Shown here piece by piece: positions 24,707-32,341 of a stretch of 64,000 nt of DNA. The stretch spans positions 3,415,001-3,479,000 of the forward strand of contig NZ_RJUU01000001.1 of assembly GCF_003751445.1 (NCBI RefSeq), read 5' to 3'. The first letter of the stretch is position 1. Each line of letters starts with the position of its first letter. This DNA is from Streptomyces sp. 840.1 (GTDB lineage Bacteria > Actinomycetota > Actinomycetes > Streptomycetales > Streptomycetaceae). A program made the position numbers and the translations under genes. The notes beneath the pieces are model-generated. The model saw nothing but the letters and a program-made list of their open reading frames with translations, was not told the DNA's origin and did not search any database.

Positions 24707-26011
24707 ATGAAGCTTTCTGCCCGAATTGCCGCCCCGGCTGCGGCGCTTGTGCTGGCGGGACTCACCGCCACCGCCTGCGCGCCGCAGACCTCCGACACCG
24801 GTGCCAAGGGGGACGAGAAGACCGGCACACTGCGCGTCTGGCTGTTCCAGGAGGTGGGCAACAAGCCCAAGGAGAAGGTCGTCGACGCCGCGGTCGCGGA
24901 CTTCCGCAAGGCCCACGAAGGCGCGAAGGTCGAGATCGAGTACATACCCGTCGACACCCGCGCCCAGCGCGTCAAGGCCGCGTTCAACGACCCCGAGAGC
25001 GCCCCCGACCTGATCGAGTACGGCAACACCGACACCGCCGGCTACGTGAAGGACGGCGGACTGGCCGATGTCAGCGAGGAGTTCGCCGCCTGGGCGGACG
25101 CCAAGGACACCGACCCGACGGCCAGGCAGTCGGTGACCGTCGACGGCAAGATCTACGGCGCCCCGCTCTTCGTCGGCGTCCGGGCGCTGTACTACCGCAC
25201 CGACGTCTTCAAGGACCTCGGCATCGAGGCTCCCAAGTCCCAGGCGGAGCTGATCTCCACCGCCAAGAAGATCCACAAGAAGAAGCCGGACCTCTACGGC
25301 CTCGCGGTGGGCGGCGCGTACACCTACGGCGCCATGCCGTTCATCTGGGCCAACGGCGGCGAACTCGCCGAGGGCGGCGGGGCCTCGTACAAGGCGGCCA
25401 TCAACAGCGAGAAGGCCCGCAAGGGCATCGCCGCCTACACCTCGCTCTTCGGCGACACCAACTGCCCGGCCGCCAAGTGCGCGGCCATGGGCGGCAACGC
25501 GACCGTCACCGCCTTCGCCTCCGGCAAGGCCGCCATGGCCATCGGCGGCGACTTCAGCCACGCGGCCGTCGAGGCGGGCACCGTGAAGGGCAAGTACGCG
25601 GTCGTGCCGCTGCCCGGCGTCGCCGAGGGCTCCATCGCCCCGGCGTTCGCGGGCGGCAACAACATCGGCGTGCTCAAGAGCAGCAAGCACCGCACCCTCG
25701 CCGTCGACCTGATGGAGTCGCTGACCGGCAAGGAGACCCAGGCGAAGATGTTCGACGCGATGGGCTTCCTGCCCACCTACACGGACGTGCTGGACGCGGC
25801 CGCGAAGAAGGAGCCGTTCGTCGAACCCTTCGTCAAGACGCTCGGCGCGGGCGCCAAGTTCGTCCCCGCGTCGGCGGCCTGGGGCCAGATCGACTCCTCG
25901 CTGATCCTGCCGACGATGTTCCAGGAGATCGTCAGCGGCCGTAAGGACGTGGCCGGCGCCTCGGACGACGCGGCGAAGAAGATGGACGCCGCGTTCGCCG
26001 CCGCGGGCTGA
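24707..26011 (+). CDS. ABC transporter sugar-binding lipoprotein
   Basis: A 434-residue family 1 solute-binding lipoprotein. The signal peptide ends in a lipobox-like ATAC with the lipid-bearing Cys at 24. The body starts TGTLRVWLFQEVG and has the pattern of binding proteins for sugars (DLIEYGNTD, GGDFSHAAVE, FAGGNNIGVL). Together with the two permeases, a GH20 hexosaminidase and dre sites upstream, the likely ligand is chitobiose or another GlcNAc oligomer. It is the first gene of the operon; the next gene begins two bases after its stop. Confidence 0.92.
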   Translation: MKLSARIAAPAAALVLAGLTATACAPQTSDTGAKGDEKTGTLRVWLFQEVGNKPKEKVVDAAVADFRKAHEGAKVEIEYIPVDTRAQRVKAAFNDPESAPDLIEYGNTDTAGYVKDGGLADVSEEFAAWADAKDTDPTARQSVTVDGKIYGAPLFVGVRALYYRTDVFKDLGIEAPKSQAELISTAKKIHKKKPDLYGLAVGGAYTYGAMPFIWANGGELAEGGGASYKAAINSEKARKGIAAYTSLFGDTNCPAAKCAAMGGNATVTAFASGKAAMAIGGDFSHAAVEAGTVKGKYAVVPLPGVAEGSIAPAFAGGNNIGVLKSSKHRTLAVDLMESLTGKETQAKMFDAMGFLPTYTDVLDAAAKKEPFVEPFVKTLGAGAKFVPASAAWGQIDSSLILPTMFQEIVSGRKDVAGASDDAAKKMDAAFAAAG

Positions 26012-26013
26012 CG

Positions 26014-26988
26014 ATGACGGCGAACAGCACGGCGTACAAGGCGCCCGGCGCACCCGGTGCGGGCGGGGTCGCCTCCCGTCCGCGCCGGCGCCGCCCGTCG
26101 GTCTCCCCGGCCCGGCGGTCCGGCTGGACCCCCTGGCTCTACCTGCTGCCCGCGCTCGTCCTGCTGGGCGGGCTGCTGGTCTACCCGATCTACCAACTCG
26201 GCCTGATCTCCTTCCTGGAGTACACCCAGGCCCAGGTCAGCGGCGGCGAACCGACCACCTTCCAGGGCTTCGGCAACTACGCGACGCTCTTCCACGACAG
26301 CCAGTTCTGGCAGGTCCTCGCGGCCACCGTGGTCTTCGCGGGCCTGTGCGTGCTGGCCACCCTGCTGGTCGGCTGCGCGCTGGCCGTCCTGCTGACCCGG
26401 GTCAGGGCCCTGCCGAGGCTCGCCCTGATGATGGCCGCGCTCGGCGCCTGGGCAACCCCGGCGATCACCGGATCGACCGTCTGGGTCTTCCTCTTCGACG
26501 CCGACTTCGGACCCGTCAACCGGGTGCTGGGGCTCGGTGACTTCTCCTGGACGTACGGGCGCTACAGCGCCTTCGCGCTGGTGCTCCTCGAAGTGCTGTG
26601 GTGCTCGTTCCCGTTCGTGATGGTCACCGTGTACGCGGGCATCCGGGCGATCCCCACCGAGGTGCTGGAGGCGGCGGCGCTGGACGGCGCCTCGCAGTGG
26701 CGGATCTGGCGGTCGGTCATGGCGCCGATGCTGCGGCCGATCCTGATCGTCGTCACCATCCAGTCGATCATCTGGGACTTCAAGGTCTTCACGCAGATCT
26801 ACGTCATGACCAACGGCGGCGGCATCGCCGGCCAGAACCTGGTGCTCAACGTGTACGCCTACCAGAAGGCGTTCGCGTCCTCGCAGTACAGCCTCGGCTC
26901 GGCCATCGGCGTCGTGATGCTGGTGATCCTGCTGGCGGTCACGCTGGTCTATCTGCGCCTGGTGAGGCGCCAGGGGGAGGAACTGTGA
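26014..26988 (+). CDS. ABC sugar permease, MalF-type
   Basis: A 324-residue inner-membrane protein with a basic N-terminus and six main helices beginning at about residue 40. The permease EAA loop is EVLEAAALDGASQWRIWRSV near 210-230, where the shared ATPase docks. It pairs with the next gene. Its stop overlaps the next start (GTGA). Confidence 0.93.
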   Translation: MTANSTAYKAPGAPGAGGVASRPRRRRPSVSPARRSGWTPWLYLLPALVLLGGLLVYPIYQLGLISFLEYTQAQVSGGEPTTFQGFGNYATLFHDSQFWQVLAATVVFAGLCVLATLLVGCALAVLLTRVRALPRLALMMAALGAWATPAITGSTVWVFLFDADFGPVNRVLGLGDFSWTYGRYSAFALVLLEVLWCSFPFVMVTVYAGIRAIPTEVLEAAALDGASQWRIWRSVMAPMLRPILIVVTIQSIIWDFKVFTQIYVMTNGGGIAGQNLVLNVYAYQKAFASSQYSLGSAIGVVMLVILLAVTLVYLRLVRRQGEEL

Positions 26989-27833
26989 GCCTGCCGTCCC
27001 TGTCGCGCGTCCGCCGGCCCGGCCGGCTCGCCGCCGAGGCCGCGGCGCTGCTGATCGCCGCCGCCGTGGCCTTCCCGCTGTACTGGATGGTGCTCTCGGC
27101 CTTCAAGCCGGCCGGTGAGGTCCAGTCCGCGCACCCCAGGCCCTGGACGCTGTCGCCGTCCCTGGACTCCTTCCGCCGGGTCTTCCAGCAGCAGGACTTC
27201 GGGCGCTACTTCCTCAACAGCCTGCTCGTCGCCGGCACGGTCGTCATCGTCTCCGCGCTGATCGCCTTCCTGGCGGCGACGGCGGTGACCCGGTTCCGGT
27301 TCCGCTTCCGCACCACCCTGCTGATCATGTTCCTGGTCGCGCAGATGGTGCCGGTCGAGGCGCTGACGATCCCGCTGTTCTTCCTGATGCGGGACTTCGG
27401 CCAGCTGAACACGCTCGGTTCGCTGATCCTGCCGCACCTGGCGTTCTCGCTGCCGTTCGCGATCTGGATGCTGCGCGGCTTCGTCAAGGCCGTCCCGGAC
27501 GCGCTGGAGGAGGCCGCGTACATCGACGGCGCGAGCCGGGCCCGCTTCCTGTGGCAGATCCTCTTCCCGCTGGTCTTCCCGGGACTGGTGGCGACCAGCG
27601 TCTTCTCGTTCATCTCGACCTGGAACGACTTCCTCTTCGCGAAGTCGTTCATCATCAGCGACACCTCCCAGTCGACGCTCCCGATGGCGCTGCTGGTCTT
27701 CTTCAAACCCGATGAGAACGACTGGGGAGGGATCATGGCAGCCTCGACGGTGATGACCGTTCCCGTGCTGGTCTTCTTCGTACTCGTACAGCGACGTCTG
27801 GTCTCGGGGCTGGGCGGAGCGGTTAAGGACTGA
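26985..27833 (+). CDS. ABC sugar permease, MalG-type
   Basis: A 282-residue permease with six helices and the EAA loop DALEEAAYIDGASRARFLWQ near 165-185. GTG 26985 overlaps the previous stop by four bases and has a strong AGGGGGAGG ribosome binding site. No ATPase gene follows: in Streptomyces the DasABC and NgcEFG chitin-sugar importers use the shared ATPase MsiK encoded elsewhere, and this system probably does too. Confidence 0.93.
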   Translation: MSLPSLSRVRRPGRLAAEAAALLIAAAVAFPLYWMVLSAFKPAGEVQSAHPRPWTLSPSLDSFRRVFQQQDFGRYFLNSLLVAGTVVIVSALIAFLAATAVTRFRFRFRTTLLIMFLVAQMVPVEALTIPLFFLMRDFGQLNTLGSLILPHLAFSLPFAIWMLRGFVKAVPDALEEAAYIDGASRARFLWQILFPLVFPGLVATSVFSFISTWNDFLFAKSFIISDTSQSTLPMALLVFFKPDENDWGGIMAASTVMTVPVLVFFVLVQRRLVSGLGGAVKD

Positions 27834-27837
27834 CGTC

Positions 27838-29472
27838 ATGGACATGGAACTGATCCCGGCACCCGTGCGCGCCGGCGACCGGGGCAGGTGCGGATTCGTC
27901 CTGGATCCGGCCACCGCCATCACGGCGGGCCCCGGCACCGAGACCACCGAACGCTGGCTGCGCGCCACCCTCGGCGCCGCCTTCGGCCTGTCCCTCGCGC
28001 CCAGCGCCGAGGGCGCCGAGCAGTCCGTCCGGCTGCTGACCGACCCGGCCCTGGAGCCCGAGGAGTACCGGCTGACCACCCTGCCGGGCAACAGCGTCGC
28101 CATCACCGGCGGCAGCCCCGCCGGGGTCTTCTGGGGCGCCCAGACGCTGCGTCAGCTGCTGGGCCCGCAGGCGTTCCGCCGGGCGCCCGTCGGCGAGGGA
28201 GCCCTGCCCGGCTTCGGGTTCACCGACATCGAGGACGGCCCGCGCTTCCCGTGGCGCGGCATGATGCTCGACGTGGCACGGCACTTCATGCCCAAGACCG
28301 ACGTCCTGCGCTACCTTGACCTCCTCGCCGCGCACAAGCTGAACGTCTTCCACTTCCACCTCACCGACGACCAGGGCTGGCGCGTCGAGATCAAGCGCTA
28401 CCCGCGCCTGACCGAGACCGCCTCCTGGCGCTCGCGCACCAAGCACGGGCACCGGGCCTCCGAACTCTGGGACGAGACCCCGCACGGCGGCTTCTACACC
28501 CAGGACGACATCCGCGAGATCGTGGCGTACGCCGCGGCCCGGCACATCCGGGTCGTCCCCGAGATCGACATCCCGGGCCACTCGCAGGCGACCATCACCG
28601 CCTACCCGGAGCTCGGCAACACCGACGTCATCGACACCGGGTCCCTCTCCGTCTGGGGCGACTGGGGAGTCAGCCCGAACGTGCTCGCCCCCACGGAGCA
28701 GGCCCTGCGCTTCTTCGAGGGCGTCTTCGAGGAGGTACTCGAACTCTTCCCGGCCGCCACCTCGCCGTTCATCCACGTCGGCGGCGACGAGTGCCCCAAG
28801 GACCAGTGGAAGGCGTCGCCCGCCGCCCAGGCCCGCATCAAGGAACTGGGCCTGGCCGACGAGGACGAGCTGCAGTCCTGGTTCATCCGGCACTTCGACG
28901 GCTGGCTCACCGCGCGGGGGCGCCGTCTCATCGGCTGGGACGAGATCCTGGAGGGCGGGCTCGCCGAGGGCGCGGCCGTCTCCTCGTGGCGCGGCTACGC
29001 GGGCGGCATCACCGCCGCCGAGGCCGGCCACGACGTCGTCATGTGCCCCGAGCAGCAGGTCTACCTGGACCACCGTCAGCACGGCGGCCCCGACGAGCCG
29101 ATGCCGATCGGGTACGTCCGCACCCTGGAGGACGTCTACCGCTTCGAACCCGTGCCGCCGGGCCTCTCCGACGAGGCGGCCCGGCACGTCCTCGGCACCC
29201 AGGCCAACGTCTGGACCGAGGTCATGCAGAACCGGGCCCGGGTCGACTACCAGGTCTTCCCGCGCCTGGCCGCCTTCGCGGAGGTCGCCTGGTCGGCCCT
29301 GCCCCCCTCCGCGGAACGGGACTTCGCCGACTTCGAGCGCCGGATGGCCGCGCACTACGCGCGGCTGGACGCGCTGGGCGTCGACTACCGGCCGGCGGGC
29401 GGTCCGTTGCCGTGGCAGCGGCGGCCCGGCATCCTCGGCCGTCCGCTGGAGGGCGCGCCGCCGAACAAGTAG
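27838..29472 (+). CDS. Beta-N-acetylhexosaminidase, GH20
   Basis: A 544-residue glycoside hydrolase that removes terminal GlcNAc from chitin oligomers. There is a GH20b N-terminal domain (about 1-130) and a catalytic barrel from about 140 (FPWRGMMLDVARHFMP). The catalytic pair Asp317-Glu318 lies in HVGGDECPK; Asp polarises the substrate N-acetyl group for substrate-assisted catalysis. No signal peptide is seen, so it should act in the cytoplasm on imported oligomers. It begins four bases after the permease stop, in the same operon. Confidence 0.95.
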   Translation: MDMELIPAPVRAGDRGRCGFVLDPATAITAGPGTETTERWLRATLGAAFGLSLAPSAEGAEQSVRLLTDPALEPEEYRLTTLPGNSVAITGGSPAGVFWGAQTLRQLLGPQAFRRAPVGEGALPGFGFTDIEDGPRFPWRGMMLDVARHFMPKTDVLRYLDLLAAHKLNVFHFHLTDDQGWRVEIKRYPRLTETASWRSRTKHGHRASELWDETPHGGFYTQDDIREIVAYAAARHIRVVPEIDIPGHSQATITAYPELGNTDVIDTGSLSVWGDWGVSPNVLAPTEQALRFFEGVFEEVLELFPAATSPFIHVGGDECPKDQWKASPAAQARIKELGLADEDELQSWFIRHFDGWLTARGRRLIGWDEILEGGLAEGAAVSSWRGYAGGITAAEAGHDVVMCPEQQVYLDHRQHGGPDEPMPIGYVRTLEDVYRFEPVPPGLSDEAARHVLGTQANVWTEVMQNRARVDYQVFPRLAAFAEVAWSALPPSAERDFADFERRMAAHYARLDALGVDYRPAGGPLPWQRRPGILGRPLEGAPPNK

Positions 29473-29572
29473 GGCCTCCCCCTTCCCGGTCCTCCCGGAC
29501 CCTCCCGTCCGACTCGTCCGTTCAACCTCCCGTGGAACGGAATAAGTCGTACAAGCTCGCTGAATAGTGGCA

Positions 29573-29602
29573 ATTCGCACTCTGCTCCGAAGAGGTGCGA
29601 AT
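29573..29602. promoter_or_regulatory. Inverted repeat upstream of the xanthine dehydrogenase-like operon
   Basis: ATTCGCAC (29573-29580) is mirrored exactly by GTGCGAAT (29595-29602); three further base pairs extend the arms inward (TCT/AGA) with one bulged G. It could act as an operator or a leader hairpin about 160 bases before the first gene. The rest of the 287-base gap 29473-29759 shows no gene. Confidence 0.45.
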
Positions 29603-29759
29603 CGGGATCATCCCCCTGGCCAGGGACGGATACTCCCTTCGCGGACCCTCGCGTCGGGCCGGTCCGAAGATGTGCCAGAGTTGCCACGTCCAGGCTTTGA
29701 GCACGTACCGTACGGCGAAACAGACGGGACAGCCGGGACACCGGGAAGGGGCAGCTGGG

Positions 29760-30656
29760 TTGACCACGCAAGCACCGCAGGCGACGCAGTCCGTCACGCT
29801 GCCCGCCTCGCTGGACGAGGCAGTGGCGGCACTGGGCGCCATGCCTGCCGCCGTCCCCGTGGCGGGCGGCACGGACCTGATGTCGGCCGTCAACAAGGGC
29901 CTCCTGCGCCCCTCGGGGCTGGTCGGCCTCGGCCGGATCAGTGAACTCCGCGGCTGGCACTACCAGGACGGCCACGCCCTCCTGGGCGCCGGTCTCACCC
30001 ACGCCCGCATGGGGCGCCCCGACTTCGCCGCACTCATCCCGGCCCTGGCCGCCTCCGCGCGCGCCGCGGGGCCGCCCCAGATCCGCAACGCCGGGACGCT
30101 CGGCGGCAACATCGCCACCGCGGCCCCGACCGGTGACGCGCTGCCGGTCCTGGCCGCGCTGGAGGCCGAGCTGGTCATCGCGGGCCCGGACGGCGCCCGC
30201 CGCGAGATCCCGGTCTCGCACCTGCTGGCCGGCCGCGAGATGCTGGAGCCCGCCGAACTCATCGGTTTCGTCCGCGTCCCGCTGCTGCACGCCCCGCAGG
30301 TCTTCCTCAAGGCCACCGGGCGCACCGGCCCCGGCCGCGCCACCGCCTCCGTCGCGATCGTCCTCGACCCGGCCCGGCGCGGCGTGCGCTGCGCGGTCGG
30401 CGCCATCGCGCCGATGCCGCTGCGGCCGCTGGAGGCGGAACGCTGGATCGCCTCGCTGATCGACTGGGACGGCGAACGGGGCCTGGCGCCCGACGCGCTG
30501 GCCGCCTTCGGCGAGTACGTCGCCGCGGCGTGCATCCCGGACGAGCCACCGCCCGCCGACGGGGGAGAGGCGCCACCGCTGTCCCCCGCAGTACTGCACC
30601 TGCGGCGCACCGTCGCCGCGCTGGCCCGACGCGCGCTGGGGAGGGCACTGTCGTGA
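29760..30656 (+). CDS. Xanthine dehydrogenase-family FAD-binding subunit
   Basis: A 298-residue flavoprotein subunit of a molybdenum hydroxylase. The FAD-binding loops are clear: PVAGGTDLMSAVNKG near residue 36 and AGPPQIRNAGTLGGNIATAAPTGD near 102, and a CO-dehydrogenase flavoprotein C-terminal domain after about 180. It passes electrons from the iron-sulfur subunit to NAD+ or another acceptor. TTG 29760 has GAAGGGG upstream and starts the conserved region; the open frame extends back to 29595 through unlikely sequence. Its stop overlaps the next start. Confidence 0.88.
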   Translation: MTTQAPQATQSVTLPASLDEAVAALGAMPAAVPVAGGTDLMSAVNKGLLRPSGLVGLGRISELRGWHYQDGHALLGAGLTHARMGRPDFAALIPALAASARAAGPPQIRNAGTLGGNIATAAPTGDALPVLAALEAELVIAGPDGARREIPVSHLLAGREMLEPAELIGFVRVPLLHAPQVFLKATGRTGPGRATASVAIVLDPARRGVRCAVGAIAPMPLRPLEAERWIASLIDWDGERGLAPDALAAFGEYVAAACIPDEPPPADGGEAPPLSPAVLHLRRTVAALARRALGRALS

Positions 30657-32341
30657 GCAACGAGGACCACACCGAACAGCACGGGGGATGGGAGCCGATC
30701 CCCCAGAGCGGCGACTACGACGCCGAGGCGACCGCCTTCGTCCACCTGCCGCCGGAGGACCTGGCGAACATCCCGCTGGCCGCCCCCGGCCAGGGCTACG
30801 TGCCGCCGATGATCCTCCCGCTGACCCCGGCCGCCGGGCTCGATCCCGCGGCCACCGGCAACTGGGTCGTGCAGACGCCGAGCCGGCAGGACCGGCCGGA
30901 CCACGGCACCGACGCGGAGCAGCCCGCCCCCGAGGCGGTGCACTGGCCCGACCCGAACCAGCAGCAGGCGCCGTACGGATACCCGCAGACCCCGTACCAG
31001 CCGCAGCCGCCCGGGGAGCAGTACCCGGACCGGTACCGCGAGGACCGGGCCGAGACCGGCCAGTGGAACTTCGCAGAGTCCGCCGAGTCCGCGGAACCTG
31101 CCGGGCACACCGGCCAGTGGCAGATCCCGGTCGCCGACGGCGATCTCCCGGAGGAGTCCGGCGAGTTCTCGGCCTCCGCGCTTGCCGCCGGCTGGTACGC
31201 GGACCGGACCCCGCCGGCCACCCTGCCCGGTGGCGCGCCCGCCCCCTGGGCGACGCGCGAGCCGGAGCCCGGGGCCGGGGACAGCGCCCCGCCGCAGGGG
31301 ACGGACCACGGCACGGCACCGGAAGCGCCGGACACCGCGGCGGCGGAGGACGGGCCCGAGGACACGCACGAGGTCCCGCCGGACGCATCCCACCAGGACG
31401 CCTCGCAGCCTGCCGGCCCCGACATCCCCGCCGTCTCCGACACTCCGGCCGTCTCCGACGCTCCCGCCGTTTCCGACGCGCCCGCCATGGAGCACCCCGG
31501 TACGGCCGGACCGGACGCCGGACCGGACGCCGAGCCGGTCGCCGGGCCGGTCGCCGAGGAGGCGCCGGACACCGCGGCCACGGACGATGCCGCGACGGAC
31601 CCCGACGCGACGGACGCGGACACGGCCGTCGGCGCCACGGACCTCGGCGTCACCGGCCTCGCCCCGGAAACCGGTCCCGACGCACCCGCACCCGACACCG
31701 GCCCCGACCCCACCGACGCGGCTCCGGCCCCCCGGCTGGACCTGCCCAGCGAGCACCCCTCCGCCTCGTACGCGCTGCACGTGAACGGCGTCGACCGGCC
31801 CGTCACCGACGCCTGGATCGGCGAGTCGCTGCTCTACGTGCTGCGCGAGCGCCTCGGCCTCGCCGGGGCCAAGGACGGCTGCTCGCAGGGCGAGTGCGGT
31901 GCCTGCAACGTCCAGGTGGACGGCCGGCTCGTCGCCTCCTGCCTGGTCCCCGCGGCCACCGCGGCGGGCAGCGAGGTCCGTACCGTCGAGGGCCTGGCCG
32001 TCGACGGCGAACCGTCCGACGTCCAGCGGGCCCTGGCCGACTGCGGCGCCGTCCAGTGCGGCTTCTGCATCCCCGGAATGGCGATGACCGTCCATGACCT
32101 GCTGGAGGGCAACCACGCCCCCAGCGAACTGGAGACCCGCCAGGCGCTCTGCGGCAACCTCTGCCGCTGCTCCGGCTACCGGGGCGTGCTCGACGCCGTG
32201 AACGAGGTCATCGCGGGCCGCGAGGCGGCCTCCGCGCCCGCGGAGCACGACGCGGAACAGGACGGGGCCCGCATCCCGCACCAGGCAGCCCCCGGTGCGG
32301 GTAGTGTGCAGGCCCATCTGCAGGACGGAGGCATGGCGTGA
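30653..32341 (+). CDS. 2Fe-2S subunit of a molybdenum hydroxylase, with a long disordered N-terminal extension
   Basis: A 562-residue protein in which only the last about 170 residues are the normal 2Fe-2S subunit. The plant-type ferredoxin cluster is CSQGECGAC...C (Cys410, 415, 418, 430) and the second cluster CGFC...CGNLCRC follows. Residues 1 to about 370 are low complexity: Pro/Gln/Tyr-rich first, then long Asp/Ala/Pro-rich runs with repeats such as PAVSDTPAVSDAPAVSDAP. Free-standing subunits are about 160 residues. GTG 30653 is overlapped with the FAD subunit stop, and the extension keeps coding-type codon use, so it is real coding sequence. Confidence 0.88.
   Translation: MSNEDHTEQHGGWEPIPQSGDYDAEATAFVHLPPEDLANIPLAAPGQGYVPPMILPLTPAAGLDPAATGNWVVQTPSRQDRPDHGTDAEQPAPEAVHWPDPNQQQAPYGYPQTPYQPQPPGEQYPDRYREDRAETGQWNFAESAESAEPAGHTGQWQIPVADGDLPEESGEFSASALAAGWYADRTPPATLPGGAPAPWATREPEPGAGDSAPPQGTDHGTAPEAPDTAAAEDGPEDTHEVPPDASHQDASQPAGPDIPAVSDTPAVSDAPAVSDAPAMEHPGTAGPDAGPDAEPVAGPVAEEAPDTAATDDAATDPDATDADTAVGATDLGVTGLAPETGPDAPAPDTGPDPTDAAPAPRLDLPSEHPSASYALHVNGVDRPVTDAWIGESLLYVLRERLGLAGAKDGCSQGECGACNVQVDGRLVASCLVPAATAAGSEVRTVEGLAVDGEPSDVQRALADCGAVQCGFCIPGMAMTVHDLLEGNHAPSELETRQALCGNLCRCSGYRGVLDAVNEVIAGREAASAPAEHDAEQDGARIPHQAAPGAGSVQAHLQDGGMA

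Noticed and set aside
29960..32317. 785-residue minus-strand frame opposite the FAD and 2Fe-2S subunits
   Set aside because: Shadow of low-complexity coding; no start signal or domain. The plus frame is fixed by the ferredoxin motifs and overlapping stops.
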